A stretch of DNA of 64,000 nt from a bacterium (lineage in GTDB: Bacteria; ARS69), in NCBI GenBank assembly GCA_025774805.1, contig JALGZR010000003.1, positions 1 through 64,000 on the forward strand. Reading direction: 5' to 3'. This document shows, piece after piece, positions 9,715-18,576 of the stretch. The notes beneath the pieces were generated by a model. The model made no database searches. It had not been told where the DNA came from and saw only the letters and a list, made by a program, of their open reading frames with translations. Position 1 is the first letter of the stretch; every line of letters starts with the position of its first letter. Both the position numbers and the translations under genes were made by a program.

Positions 9715-11076
9715 ATGCACCTCTCGGAGAGACTGGAAAACGTGGCGGTCATCGGGGCCGCCGGAAAGATGGGGAGCGGGATCTCCCTGCTTCTCACGAA
9801 GGAGCTGGCCCGAACGAGGCTCACTCCCGAGGGCAAGGGGAAGACGTACCGCCTGACCCTCATCGACGTGAGCCACGAGGCGCTCGGCGGCCTGATGACG
9901 TACTTGCGGAGTCAGCTCGTCAAGCTCGCGGAGAAGAGCGTCAACGACCTGCGGGTTCTCTACGCGGATCGCGAGGACCTGGTCGAGAACGGCGACATGA
10001 TTCGGGAGTTCGTAGGCCAGTCCCTCTTGCTCGTCCGTCCCTCGGTCGATCTCGAGGCCGCCGCCGGCGCCCGACTCGTGTTCGAGGCCGTGTTCGAAGA
10101 TGAGAACCTCAAGATCGATCTCCTCGGCCGGGTGAAGTCCGTCGCCGATCCGGACGCCTGGTATCTGACCAACACGTCGTCCATTCCGATCGGCGGCCTC
10201 GACGAGAAGCTCGAGCTCGGCGGCCGGATCGTCGGCTACCACTTCTACAATCCGCCGGCCGTCCAGAAGCTGCTGGAGCTGATCACGTCGAAGCGGACGC
10301 TGCCCGAGCTCAAGGATTCGGGCGAGCAGCTCGCCAAGCGACTCGGCAAGAAGGTGATTCCGGCCAACGACGTCGCGGGCTTCATCGGCAACGGTCACTT
10401 CATGCGGGACGGGCTGCACGCCATCTCCGTGGCCGACCGGCTTCGCGGAGGCGGCGACTGGGCCCCGGCGCTGTACAAGATGAATCGGGTGAGCCAGGAC
10501 TGGCTCCTGCGTCCCATGGGAATCTTCCAGCTCATCGACTACGTGGGCGTCGACGTCACGCAGCTCATTCTCAACGTCATGAACACCTACCTTCCGGGGC
10601 GAGGGCTCCACAGCGACCTCATCGACGATCTGGTCCGGAAGAGAATTCTCGGGGGCCAGCGGCCGGATGGCTCCCAGAAGGACGGCATCCTGAGGTACGA
10701 GAGGGGAAGGCCGGTCGCCGTCTACGAGCCCGGGAAGGGTGAGTACGTTCCCTTCGACGCGGCCGAGGTGAAGAGGGCCGAGACGGAGCTGGGCCCCCTC
10801 CCGGACGGGTTCCGGCCCTGGAAGGCGCTTCTCATGGACCGCGAGAAGGGCGCGGCACTCGCGAGCCACTTCGCGGCGCTGCGCTCCTCCGACGGCGAGG
10901 GCGCCAAGCTCGCCCTGGAGTACCTGCGGGCCTCGAAGTCCATCGGAGAGGAGCTCGTGTCCGACGGAGTCGCGAACGGTCCGGAGGACGTCAACGGCGT
11001 TCTGACCAACGGTTTCTTCCATCTGTACGGGCCGATCAACGAATTCACCCGTGAAGTGAAGGAAGTCGCGTCATGA
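9715..11076 (+). CDS. 3-hydroxyacyl-CoA dehydrogenase, NAD-binding
   Basis: 453 residues. An N-terminal Rossmann fold starts with VAVIGAAGKMGSGIS. The family signature for the catalytic histidine is visible as GYHFYNPPAVQKLLEL, preceded by the conserved LTNTSSIPI stretch; a C-terminal helical domain contains NDVAGFIGNGHF. It should oxidise (3S)-3-hydroxyacyl-CoA to 3-ketoacyl-CoA in the cytosol. It is longer than the ~290-residue FadB2/PaaH type because of insertions and a C-terminal extension. AGGGGAA lies 7 nt before ATG at 9715. The stop overlaps the start of the thiolase gene (ATGA), so the two are translationally coupled and carry out successive beta-oxidation steps. Confidence 0.88.
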   Translation: MHLSERLENVAVIGAAGKMGSGISLLLTKELARTRLTPEGKGKTYRLTLIDVSHEALGGLMTYLRSQLVKLAEKSVNDLRVLYADREDLVENGDMIREFVGQSLLLVRPSVDLEAAAGARLVFEAVFEDENLKIDLLGRVKSVADPDAWYLTNTSSIPIGGLDEKLELGGRIVGYHFYNPPAVQKLLELITSKRTLPELKDSGEQLAKRLGKKVIPANDVAGFIGNGHFMRDGLHAISVADRLRGGGDWAPALYKMNRVSQDWLLRPMGIFQLIDYVGVDVTQLILNVMNTYLPGRGLHSDLIDDLVRKRILGGQRPDGSQKDGILRYERGRPVAVYEPGKGEYVPFDAAEVKRAETELGPLPDGFRPWKALLMDREKGAALASHFAALRSSDGEGAKLALEYLRASKSIGEELVSDGVANGPEDVNGVLTNGFFHLYGPINEFTREVKEVAS

Positions 11077-12317
11077 TCACGCTTCGAAAGAAGGTCTACG
11101 GTTGCGCGCCCGCCCACACGATCTACCTCGGTCCGGGGCGCAAGGAGTTCCATCCCAAGAAACCCCGTCCGGGAATCGAGCACTACATCTTCGAGGCGGG
11201 ACGGGCGAGCGTCGCGCAGGTCTCCAATCCGGACGCGATCGACCAGGGTGTCATCGGCAACTTCATGGCCTCCCGGTTCAACCGGCAGGGACATCTCGCG
11301 GCCTTCCTTCCGGCGGTGCACGAATCGCTGCACCACAAGCCCTGCACGCGGGTGGAGGGCGCCTGCGGCTCCGGGGGCCTGGCCGTGAGCACCGCGGTGA
11401 ACGCGATCCTCGCGGACCTGGCCGATGCGGTGCTCGTGATCGGCGTGGAGGTCCAGAACACGGTCAAGGCGATGTACGGCGCCGACATTCTGGCCGGCGC
11501 GGGCCACTACAGCCGAGAGCGCAAGAACGGGCACGCTTTCTTCTTCCCGAACTGCTTCTCGATTCGTGCCGGGGCCTACTACGACAAGTACGGTCGCGAG
11601 CGGACGCGACGGGCCATGGCGGAGTGGTACGCCCTGGCCATCGAGAACGCGCGCCGCAATCCGAACGCGCAGGAGCACCACAACCGGGACCCGAATCCGC
11701 GGGCGACGGGGATGACCGAGCCGAACGCCAAGGCGTTTCTCGAGCACATCTCGGTCTTCGACTGCTCCAAGGTCACGGACGGCGCCTCGGCGCTCATTCT
11801 GGCCTCCGAGGAGGGTCTGAAGAAGCTCGGGGTCCCTCTCGACCGATCCGCGCGGATCGTCGGCGTCGGTCATTGCGAAGGAGACCTGACGAAGGACCCG
11901 GCGGATCTCACCCGCCAGGACACCACCGCGGCCTCCGCCGCCGCGGCCCTGGGCATGGCGGGCATCTCAGCCTCCGAGCTCGGCCTCCTCGAGACGCACG
12001 ACTGCTTCACGATCTCGGGTCTGCTCTCGCTCGAGGCGGTGGGTCTCGCCGAGCCGGGGAAGGCTCCGGACTACGTCCTCGACGGGAGGACGCGAATCGA
12101 CGGCGAGTGCCCCACGAACGCGACCGGCGGCCTGATCGGGTTCGGCCATCCCACCGGCTGCACCGGGGTCCGGCAGGTGGCGGACCTGATCCAGCAGCTC
12201 ACCGGCCGGGCGGGCGACTGTCAGGTGAAGTTCCCGACCGGCAAGCCCTACGCCATGTCGATGAACATGGGGGGGAATGACAAGACCGTCCTCTCCTTCG
12301 TCATGGCGGCGGACTGA
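11073..12317 (+). CDS. SCP2-type thiolase (acetyl-CoA acyltransferase family)
   Basis: 414 residues. The nucleophilic cysteine is in VEGACGSGG. The usual NEAF block is replaced by HDCF (LLETHDCFTISG), a hallmark of SCP-x/SCP2-type thiolases. GFGHPTGCTG carries the catalytic histidine. The C-terminal cysteine block of classical thiolases is absent (NMGGNDKT instead). It probably cleaves 3-ketoacyl-CoA with CoA, taking the product of the dehydrogenase encoded just upstream. The chain length or branched substrate range cannot be read from sequence. It starts inside the stop codon of the upstream gene and is followed by a convergent CarH-like gene. Confidence 0.88.
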   Translation: MITLRKKVYGCAPAHTIYLGPGRKEFHPKKPRPGIEHYIFEAGRASVAQVSNPDAIDQGVIGNFMASRFNRQGHLAAFLPAVHESLHHKPCTRVEGACGSGGLAVSTAVNAILADLADAVLVIGVEVQNTVKAMYGADILAGAGHYSRERKNGHAFFFPNCFSIRAGAYYDKYGRERTRRAMAEWYALAIENARRNPNAQEHHNRDPNPRATGMTEPNAKAFLEHISVFDCSKVTDGASALILASEEGLKKLGVPLDRSARIVGVGHCEGDLTKDPADLTRQDTTAASAAAALGMAGISASELGLLETHDCFTISGLLSLEAVGLAEPGKAPDYVLDGRTRIDGECPTNATGGLIGFGHPTGCTGVRQVADLIQQLTGRAGDCQVKFPTGKPYAMSMNMGGNDKTVLSFVMAAD

Positions 12318-12417
12318 GCGCGGGGGTCCCGCCCCCTCGGACTCGTCGTGAGCCCCGGCGGGGCGGTCCACCCGAGAGCGGCCGGGCTCCGGAGCTCGTA
12401 CCGGCAGGCGTGTTCGA

Positions 12418-13443
12418 TCAAGACGTGAGCGCGGCAAGGGCGCTCTGGAAATCACCGCAGTCCTCGACACGCGTCGCACCGATCTTCTGCAACTCCGTCT
12501 CGTAGGTCGGAGACGCGGAGCCGCCGACGAGGATCGGGACGTCGTCTCCGAGAAGGCGGCGCAGTCGCGTGAGCTCCTCCACGACGCGGGGGTCCGATCC
12601 CGGAAAGACGACGCTCAGAGCGGCCGCGCGTGCGCCGCGCTGGCGGACCGCGGCGGCGATCTCCTCGGCGGGGAGATTCGGGCCGAGGTAGACGGCCCTC
12701 CAACCGACCTCCGCCGCCGCCGCCGCCGACATGAGCGCGCCGATCTCGTGCAGCTGTCCGACGGGTGTGGAGATCACCACACTGGGGGCGGACGGCGGAA
12801 GGTCCTCGCCTCCGTGGATCTCCCCGAGGAACGAGCGGATGACGGAGCTCGCGAGATGCTCGTTCGCGATGCGGCACGATCCGCTCCGCCAGTCCTCGCC
12901 GGTCCGAACGAGGAGGGGACCGAGGAGCTCCCGACGCATGGCGACCGGGGTCAGGACGAGCGACGCGGCGCGGAGCACGCGACGGAGGCGATCGCCGTCC
13001 ATGTCCCGGATCGCGGCGAGGGCCTCTTCGAAGAGGTCCGCGACGCTCTCTCCCCCTCGTGGCGCGATCTTCTCGAGCCCGCCTCCCGGCGACCCCGCCC
13101 GATCCTCGCGGGCGAGGGCGATCAGCTCCTCGCGAGAGAGGTGGGCCACGTCGCTGATCCGCCGGCCGGAGTCCACGAGCCGCTTGAGAAGGCGAAACCG
13201 CTCGAGGTCCTGGTCGGAGTAGAGGCGCCGGCCCGTCTCCGTTCGATGGGGCACGACGGTCCGGTAGCGGCGTTCCCACGCCCGCAGGACATCCTGGGTG
13301 ATTCCGGTGCGCGCCGAGACCACGCCGATCGGGTGCCTCGGCTCGCTCGAGCGGGCGGAATCGGTCACGGTCGCGGAAACCCCGGTGTCCAGTTCATGTT
13401 CGCCAGCGCGCTCACCCGATAGGTCCGGGCTTCTCCTGGCCAT
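12418..13443 (-). CDS. CarH/LitR-like MerR regulator with B12-binding photoreceptor domain
   Basis: 341 residues. An N-terminal MerR-type winged helix (about 35-105: IGVVSARTGI, LRAWERRY, GRRLYSD) is followed by a four-helix cap and a cobalamin-binding Rossmann domain. The W-x9-EH signature of adenosylcobalamin photoreceptors is exact (W185, E195, H196), and the lower axial histidine sits in QLHEIGA (H232). In CarH, dark AdoCbl drives tetramerisation and DNA binding, and light releases it. ATG at 13443 has GGGAG about 10 nt upstream; a longer frame starting at 13629 gives an Arg/Ser-rich extension and is less likely. No carotenoid or photolyase gene is in the window, so the target is unknown; self-regulation or the adjacent antiporter operon are possibilities. 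Confidence 0.88.
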   Translation of the reverse strand: MARRSPDLSGERAGEHELDTGVSATVTDSARSSEPRHPIGVVSARTGITQDVLRAWERRYRTVVPHRTETGRRLYSDQDLERFRLLKRLVDSGRRISDVAHLSREELIALAREDRAGSPGGGLEKIAPRGGESVADLFEEALAAIRDMDGDRLRRVLRAASLVLTPVAMRRELLGPLLVRTGEDWRSGSCRIANEHLASSVIRSFLGEIHGGEDLPPSAPSVVISTPVGQLHEIGALMSAAAAAEVGWRAVYLGPNLPAEEIAAAVRQRGARAAALSVVFPGSDPRVVEELTRLRRLLGDDVPILVGGSASPTYETELQKIGATRVEDCGDFQSALAALTS

Positions 13444-13579
13444 GAGAGGGCTCCCGGGAGGCTCTGTCAAGGATGTGTCAAGCTTGTCGCGGGACGCCCC
13501 GGCGGGGATCTGGGTCGGCGGCCGCGAGGTCGGGCCGCCGTCATGGCCGGGGCGCGACGAGGCCGGTGAGATATGCCGG

Positions 13580-14197
13580 CTAGGCGAACTCCAGGTGGAT
13601 CGGCTCGACCGAGACGAGGGGGTGGTCATCCAGAAGGCGACGGGCCTGGATGAGCAGATCGACGCGGCCGATCGCGGTCCCCTCCCCTTCCACCTCGTAG
13701 TGGTGGGTCGGCGAGTAGGCCTCGATGCCGCGCGCGCTCTCGTCGACGGTCTCCCGGGGCTCGCCCCCCTCCAGCTTGACGCCCGCGGGAAGCGAGCGGA
13801 AGAGCTCCCGGATCTGCCGGCCGTACTGCCGCGCGTAGGCGTGATAGGCGAAGTCGAACCGGCCGCGGCGGATCCGCTTCGTCTCGGCGAGCCGCATCTC
13901 TCCCGCCTTCACCAGGCGCTTCTCGAAGCGTCGGAGAAGATCGAGCACGGGCTTGTCCACGATCACGTGGCACACCGCCTGGAGTCCCACGAGATCCCGC
14001 AGTCGCTCTCCGAGGGAGACGGGGGTCACGCCCTCCTCGTGACTGAAGTAGAGCCGCCCCTTCACTCCGGAGCCGAGAACGAGGCCGGTCAAGATGCCGC
14101 GAACCTGCTCGGGCTGCCCCTCCAGCGCGACCTCGTAGAAAGTGGGGCGGGAAGATCCGGAACCGCGATTACTCGGGGCCGGGGCGGCGGGCGTCAT
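13580..14197 (-). CDS. Uncharacterised protein, second gene of antiporter operon
   Basis: 205 residues, no signal peptide or membrane helix, family not recognised. The N-terminal ~20 residues are Pro/Ser-rich. A compact alpha/beta part follows (TFYEVALEGQPEQVRGILTG, with LYFSHEEGV) and then a strongly basic helical segment (LLRRFEKRLVKAGEMRLAET). The gene starts 13 bp after the stop of the NhaD-like antiporter, with GAGGAG overlapping the end of that gene, so they are probably co-transcribed. A regulatory role for the antiporter is possible but purely contextual. Confidence 0.6.
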   Translation of the reverse strand: MTPAAPAPSNRGSGSSRPTFYEVALEGQPEQVRGILTGLVLGSGVKGRLYFSHEEGVTPVSLGERLRDLVGLQAVCHVIVDKPVLDLLRRFEKRLVKAGEMRLAETKRIRRGRFDFAYHAYARQYGRQIRELFRSLPAGVKLEGGEPRETVDESARGIEAYSPTHHYEVEGEGTAIGRVDLLIQARRLLDDHPLVSVEPIHLEFA

Positions 14198-14210
14198 GGC
14201 GCGTACTCCT

Positions 14211-15896
14211 CTACCGGAAGAAGATCAGGGTCACGATCACGAACGACGGGATCAGGATCGGGATCGAGTATTTGATCATGAAGCCGAAGAAGGAGGGCAT
14301 GGGAATCCCCGCCTCCTCCGCGATGGACTTCACCATGAAGTTCGGGGCGTTGCCGATGTACGTGTTCGCCCCCATGAAGACGGCTCCGGCGGAGATGGCC
14401 TTCAGATTGCTAATGAACCACTCGTTTCTCAGCTCGTCGCCCAGGTAGCCGAGCATGCCGGGAACCGCGCTCTCGGGCATTCCGAGAGATCCCAGGGCGC
14501 TGTTGAAGAACGTGAGGTACGTGGGGGCGTTGTCGAGGAAGCTCGACAGAATGCCGGTCACCCAGAAGTAGTGGATCGGCTCCTGGACCGTTCGCACCAA
14601 TCCGGCGAGCGCTCCGTGCTCTCCCGCCTGGAGGATCTTGAGCGCCGGAACGATCGTCATGAAGATCCCGGCGAAGAGGTAGGCGACCTCCTGGATCGGA
14701 AACCACGTGAACTCGTTCTTCTTTCGCGTGGCCTTGGCGGTGGTCAGCAGAGAGAGGATCCCCATCAGGATGAGGAAGCCGTCCCGAATCAGATTCTGCG
14801 TCTCCACGTGGACGTGCCCGTATACGGTGTGGGAGCCGAGCCGGAAGTTCCCGGAAAACAGCACGCCCCCCATGACTCCCAGAAGAAAGAAGAAGTTGTG
14901 CCAGCCCTCGATGTAGATGCCCCGCCTCTTGGCGCCGGTGGTCGCGGCCACCCTCAGGCTCGTGGCCGCCGGGCCTCCGGGATTTCCGCTCGCCGCCTCC
15001 TCCGGCGGGGGAGCTTCCCTCCGGTAGATGCGACGGTCCAACAGGTAGAAAAGAGCGAGGAGAAATACGACCACGATGAGCATGTGGGGCAGTATGCCCG
15101 TGGTGACCCAGAAGAACGGAACCTGGTGCAGGAACCCGAGGAACAGGGGCGGATCTCCGAGCGGGGTCAGCGACCCGCCGATGTTCGCCACCAGGAAGAT
15201 GAAGAAGACGATGATGTGGACCTTGTGCCTTCTCCAGGCGTTGGCCCGCAGCAGCGGCCGGATCATGACCATGGCCGCTCCCGTCGTTCCGATCCACGAG
15301 GCGACGAGCGTGCCGATGGCGAGAAGGGTCACGTTGACCTGAGGCGATCCCCTCAGCGACCCGCCGACGTAGATTCCCCCGGCCACCGTGAACAGCGCCC
15401 AGAGGAGAATGATGAACGGGATGTAGTCGACGAGGTAGATGTGGAAGATCTCCTGGAGGGCCGCCCCTTTGTATACGATCAGGAACGGAACGGCGAGCGC
15501 CAGGGCCCAGAAGGCCGAGATCTTCGGGAAGTGCCGGTGCCAGAAGTGGGGCGCGAGGAGCGGGAAGATCGCGATGGAGAGAAGAATGCCCGCGAACGGC
15601 AGCGCGCTCCAGAGGGGAAGGAGGCTCCCGAGGTCGGGTCCGTGCTCCCCTCCGTGCTCCTCTCCGTGAGCTCCCGCGTGACCGTCCGTCCCCTGGCCCG
15701 CGGTCGGATGAGCGGCTTCATCCCCCGTGACCTCGGACCCGTGCGGTTCGTCCGTGGCCGGCGCCGCCGGGTCCGCGGGAGAGGCGAGGCAGAGAGAGGC
15801 GGCGGCCGCCCCGACCAGAACGAGGACGAGAGAGAGAACCGGGAGCCGGACGGGCAGCCCCGACCGGCGGGAGAGAGGGGGGCGACTGGATCCCAT
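14211..15896 (-). CDS. NhaD-like sodium/proton antiporter with His-rich N-terminal segment
   Basis: 561 residues of the ion transporter superfamily. After a signal-anchor-like helix (about 14-36) comes a ~45-residue hydrophilic stretch with six histidines, then about 12 transmembrane helices. Conserved pieces are GGSLTPLGDPPLFLGF, SSFLDNAPTYLTFFN and GAVFMGANTYIGNAPNFMVK, matching the half-membrane loops of NhaD/ArsB/citrate-type carriers. It likely exchanges Na+ (or Li+) for protons at the inner membrane. ATG at 15896 is preceded by GGAGG 6 nt upstream. The His-rich stretch would lie on one face of the membrane and could bind metal or act as a pH sensor. Downstream partner starts 13 bp after the stop. 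Confidence 0.85.
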   Translation of the reverse strand: MGSSRPPLSRRSGLPVRLPVLSLVLVLVGAAAASLCLASPADPAAPATDEPHGSEVTGDEAAHPTAGQGTDGHAGAHGEEHGGEHGPDLGSLLPLWSALPFAGILLSIAIFPLLAPHFWHRHFPKISAFWALALAVPFLIVYKGAALQEIFHIYLVDYIPFIILLWALFTVAGGIYVGGSLRGSPQVNVTLLAIGTLVASWIGTTGAAMVMIRPLLRANAWRRHKVHIIVFFIFLVANIGGSLTPLGDPPLFLGFLHQVPFFWVTTGILPHMLIVVVFLLALFYLLDRRIYRREAPPPEEAASGNPGGPAATSLRVAATTGAKRRGIYIEGWHNFFFLLGVMGGVLFSGNFRLGSHTVYGHVHVETQNLIRDGFLILMGILSLLTTAKATRKKNEFTWFPIQEVAYLFAGIFMTIVPALKILQAGEHGALAGLVRTVQEPIHYFWVTGILSSFLDNAPTYLTFFNSALGSLGMPESAVPGMLGYLGDELRNEWFISNLKAISAGAVFMGANTYIGNAPNFMVKSIAEEAGIPMPSFFGFMIKYSIPILIPSFVIVTLIFFR

Positions 15897-16199
15897 GAGA
15901 CCTCCGATGCGGTGCCGGCCGCACCCGGAGGATCCGGACCCGATTCGTGGTCGCGAGACGCCCGGGCGCTCAGAGAGCAAAGAGCCGCGCGAAGTTATGC
16001 GAAGCGGATTGCTCTGTCAACTTCTACCCGGGGGGACCGCACACCCGACGGCACTCGGAAGGCGATGGCGTCCTTCTCGACGGTCTGCTCACGCGTACCG
16101 GAGATCCGCTCGCCTCTACGCGGAGAGCATTGCCGAGCTCGATGGGGGCAGCTTGGAGGGGTGCCAGGTCACGGAAACCGGCGAGTGGTTCGTCGCCTG
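15897..16199. other. Intergenic region upstream of the antiporter, 303 bp
   Basis: Separates the antiporter (minus) from the 3' end of the SDR gene (also minus). The end adjacent to the antiporter carries its GGAGG ribosome binding site. No convincing promoter, hairpin or small gene was seen. Confidence 0.4.
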
Positions 16200-16979
16200 T
16201 CAGACGGCGGTCCAGCCTCCATCCACCATCAGGATGTGTCCGGTGACGTAGTCGGATGCGCTCGAGGAGAGGAAGACGGCCGCTCCGGCCATCTCCGCGG
16301 GGGTCGCGGCCCGACCCAGAGGTGTCTTCGACCGGATCACGGCCTCGGTCTCGGGATTGTCGAGGGTCGCCGCCGTCATTTCCGTCCGTGTATAGCCCGG
16401 CCCGATCGCGTTTACCAGGATTCCGTGTCGCGCCCACTCGACGGCACAGGTCCGGGTGAGTTGCACGACGCCTCCCTTGGTGGCCGCGTAGGGCGCGGAA
16501 AGAGGATCCGCCACGACGCCGGCGAACGATGCCAGGTTGATGATCTTTCCCGGACGCTTCTGAGCGATCCATCGCCGCGCCGTCTCTCGCATGCATCGGT
16601 AGAGGCCGCTCAGGTTGAGAGCGATGATCCGGTCGAGATCGGGGTCGGAGTACTCCTCCGCCGGGGTCCGCTGACTCATCCCGGCGTTGTTGACGAGAAT
16701 GTCCACCGCTCCGAACTCGGCTTCCGCTCGATCGAGCATCGAGGAGATGCTTCGGGGATCCGTCACGTCGACGGGGACCCGGATCGCATCGCCCCCCGAC
16801 TCGCGGATGGCCTCCGCCGCGGCCTCGCCGGTGCGCCGGTCGATCTCGGCGATGACGAGACGAGCGCCCCAGGCGGAAAGACCCTCGGCGATCGCCCGCC
16901 CGATCCCGCGACCTCCGCCGGTGACGACGGCGACCCTCCCCTGCAGATCGAAAAGAAGGCGGGGCGAGGGATCGGTCAT
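16200..16979 (-). CDS. Short-chain dehydrogenase/reductase, glucose 1-dehydrogenase-like
   Basis: 259 residues, the classical SDR length. TGGGRGIGRAIAEG forms the nucleotide loop, NNAG is in VNNAGMSQRT, and the active site is NLASF followed by YAATKGG (Tyr/Lys). The C-terminal motif GHILMVDGGW is typical of FabG/glucose-dehydrogenase-like enzymes. It lacks features allowing NAD versus NADP or substrate to be named with confidence. ATG at 16979 is preferred; an in-frame start at 17027 adds a Gly/Pro-rich extension. It lies downstream of the PAS-PP2C gene on the same strand, 79 bp away. Confidence 0.88.
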   Translation of the reverse strand: MTDPSPRLLFDLQGRVAVVTGGGRGIGRAIAEGLSAWGARLVIAEIDRRTGEAAAEAIRESGGDAIRVPVDVTDPRSISSMLDRAEAEFGAVDILVNNAGMSQRTPAEEYSDPDLDRIIALNLSGLYRCMRETARRWIAQKRPGKIINLASFAGVVADPLSAPYAATKGGVVQLTRTCAVEWARHGILVNAIGPGYTRTEMTAATLDNPETEAVIRSKTPLGRAATPAEMAGAAVFLSSSASDYVTGHILMVDGGWTAV

Positions 16980-17058
16980 CGGGACGCCTTTCCCGGCTCC
17001 GGCCCCCGGGCCGGGCGAATTCCGCATCCGGTCGGCCGCGAGGGCGCGGGAACCCCCG

Positions 17059-18576
17059 TCATCCCGACCCGTTGCCGAGAACCCGAACGACGATCGCGGT
17101 CAGATCGTCGGGCAGGTGGTCATTGCCCGCGAACCGGCACACCGCCGTGTGCAGGGAGCGGATCACCCGGGCGGCGGGCTCGCCCCGGCACGATCGGACC
17201 ACCGAGAGCACCCGTTCCGCTCCGAAGGGCTCGCCGCTCGGCGACTCCGCCTCGAGGAGTCCGTCGGTCAGCAGGAGCACCAGGTCTCCCGTCTGCAGCG
17301 AGATCGGCGGACGCTTCGGGTAGTCGAACTCCGGCAGAATGGCCAGCGGGATGCCGACACTCTCGAGCGTACACCGCACGTCCCCCTTGCCGTCCAGTAC
17401 GTAGCCCGTGGGATGTCCCGCGTTCACGTAGGAGAGAACCCGGGAGACCGGATCCAGCTCGGCCAGAAGCAGTGTCACGAAGCGGTCCGCGTCGGTCATG
17501 CGATGGAGCGCGCGGTTCGCCTGCGCGAGAATCCCCGCGATGTCCCCATCCGCTTCGCCGAAGGCGCGGACGAAGGCGTGGGTGCTCGCCATGATCAGCC
17601 CCGCCGCGACCCCGTGACCGGTCACGTCGCCGATGACGATCCCCAGGGATCCATCGGCCATGGGGATGAAGTCGAGGTGATCGCCCCCCGACAATTCCGT
17701 GGGGTAGGTGGCGCCGGCGATGTCGAACCCCGGCAGCGACGGAGTCTCCGACGGGAGGATGAATCTCTGGATTCCCTGGGCGGCGAGGAGCTCCGCCTCC
17801 TTGGCGCGCAATCCGTGTTCGGTTCTCTTGCGTTGAGTGATGTTCCGCACGGCGGCAAAGACGAGCGCCTCTCCGTCGACCTCCAACGGCGAGAGGCTGA
17901 TCTCGGCGGGGAACTCGCTGCCGTCCCGGCGCCGACCGGAGAGCTCGATGCCGCTGCCCATCGGGCGCACCCGGGGGGACCCCAGGTAGTGCTCCCGATG
18001 CTTCACGTGGCTTTCCCGGAGCCGTTCGGGCACGAGAAGCTCGATCGTCTGATCGATGAGGTCTTCTCTCCCGTATCCGAAGAGGGTCTCCGTCAATCGA
18101 TTGACCAGCAGGATCCGACCTTTCCGATCGGTGATGAGGACCGCGTCCGGCGCGGAGTCGATGACACTGCGGTAGAACTGCTCGGCGCGCTTGCGCTCCG
18201 TGACGTCGAGAGCGGTGGCATAGAGCAGGCCGTTCTGCGCGTCGGGTGAGGAGGTCCACACCAGCCAGCGGTAGGACCCGTCCTTGCACCGGAATCGATT
18301 CTCGAAGTGGACGGTCGGCTCGCCTGCCTCGAGCTTGCGGATCTCCTCTACGGTGGCCTTCCGATCATCCGGGTGCACGAAGTCGAGCAAAGGCCGGACG
18401 AGCATCTCCTCGGTGCTGTGACCCAAGGTCCTCTCGAACGCGGGATTGAGGCGCTTGAAGTACCCGTCGGTCCCCGCAATGCAGAGCATCTGGACCGACA
18501 GGGAGAAGAGGCGGTCGAGCTCGTCGGACGAACGAACGGCCTTCGATGGGGAGAAGTCTCGGACGCTGTCGGTCAT
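17059..18576 (-). CDS. PAS-PAS-PP2C (SpoIIE/RsbU-type) serine phosphatase
   Basis: 505 residues, soluble. Two PAS domains (about 20-130 and 135-255) are recognisable from FENRFRCKDGSYRW, DVTERKRAEQ and the second S-box ending NITQRKRTEH. A short linker follows and then a PPM/SpoIIE phosphatase (about 275-500) with the metal-binding pieces GGDHLDFI, IGDVTGHG, NAGHPTGY, TDGLLEA and DDLTAIV. Such proteins dephosphorylate an anti-sigma antagonist in a partner-switching cascade in response to a PAS-sensed signal. No cognate anti-anti-sigma or RsbW-like kinase gene is in the window. GAGG precedes the ATG. Confidence 0.9.
   Translation of the reverse strand: MTDSVRDFSPSKAVRSSDELDRLFSLSVQMLCIAGTDGYFKRLNPAFERTLGHSTEEMLVRPLLDFVHPDDRKATVEEIRKLEAGEPTVHFENRFRCKDGSYRWLVWTSSPDAQNGLLYATALDVTERKRAEQFYRSVIDSAPDAVLITDRKGRILLVNRLTETLFGYGREDLIDQTIELLVPERLRESHVKHREHYLGSPRVRPMGSGIELSGRRRDGSEFPAEISLSPLEVDGEALVFAAVRNITQRKRTEHGLRAKEAELLAAQGIQRFILPSETPSLPGFDIAGATYPTELSGGDHLDFIPMADGSLGIVIGDVTGHGVAAGLIMASTHAFVRAFGEADGDIAGILAQANRALHRMTDADRFVTLLLAELDPVSRVLSYVNAGHPTGYVLDGKGDVRCTLESVGIPLAILPEFDYPKRPPISLQTGDLVLLLTDGLLEAESPSGEPFGAERVLSVVRSCRGEPAARVIRSLHTAVCRFAGNDHLPDDLTAIVVRVLGNGSG

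Noticed and set aside
7978-11022. A 1,000-codon open frame on the minus strand, opposite the TMTC-like and dehydrogenase genes
   Set aside because: High GC opens long shadow frames; its residues are Arg/Gly/Pro-rich without domains, while the plus strand carries clear families.
14142-17594. A 1,150-codon plus-strand open frame opposite the antiporter, SDR and phosphatase genes
   Set aside because: Low-complexity Asp/Glu/Arg translation; the minus strand carries three well-recognised proteins.
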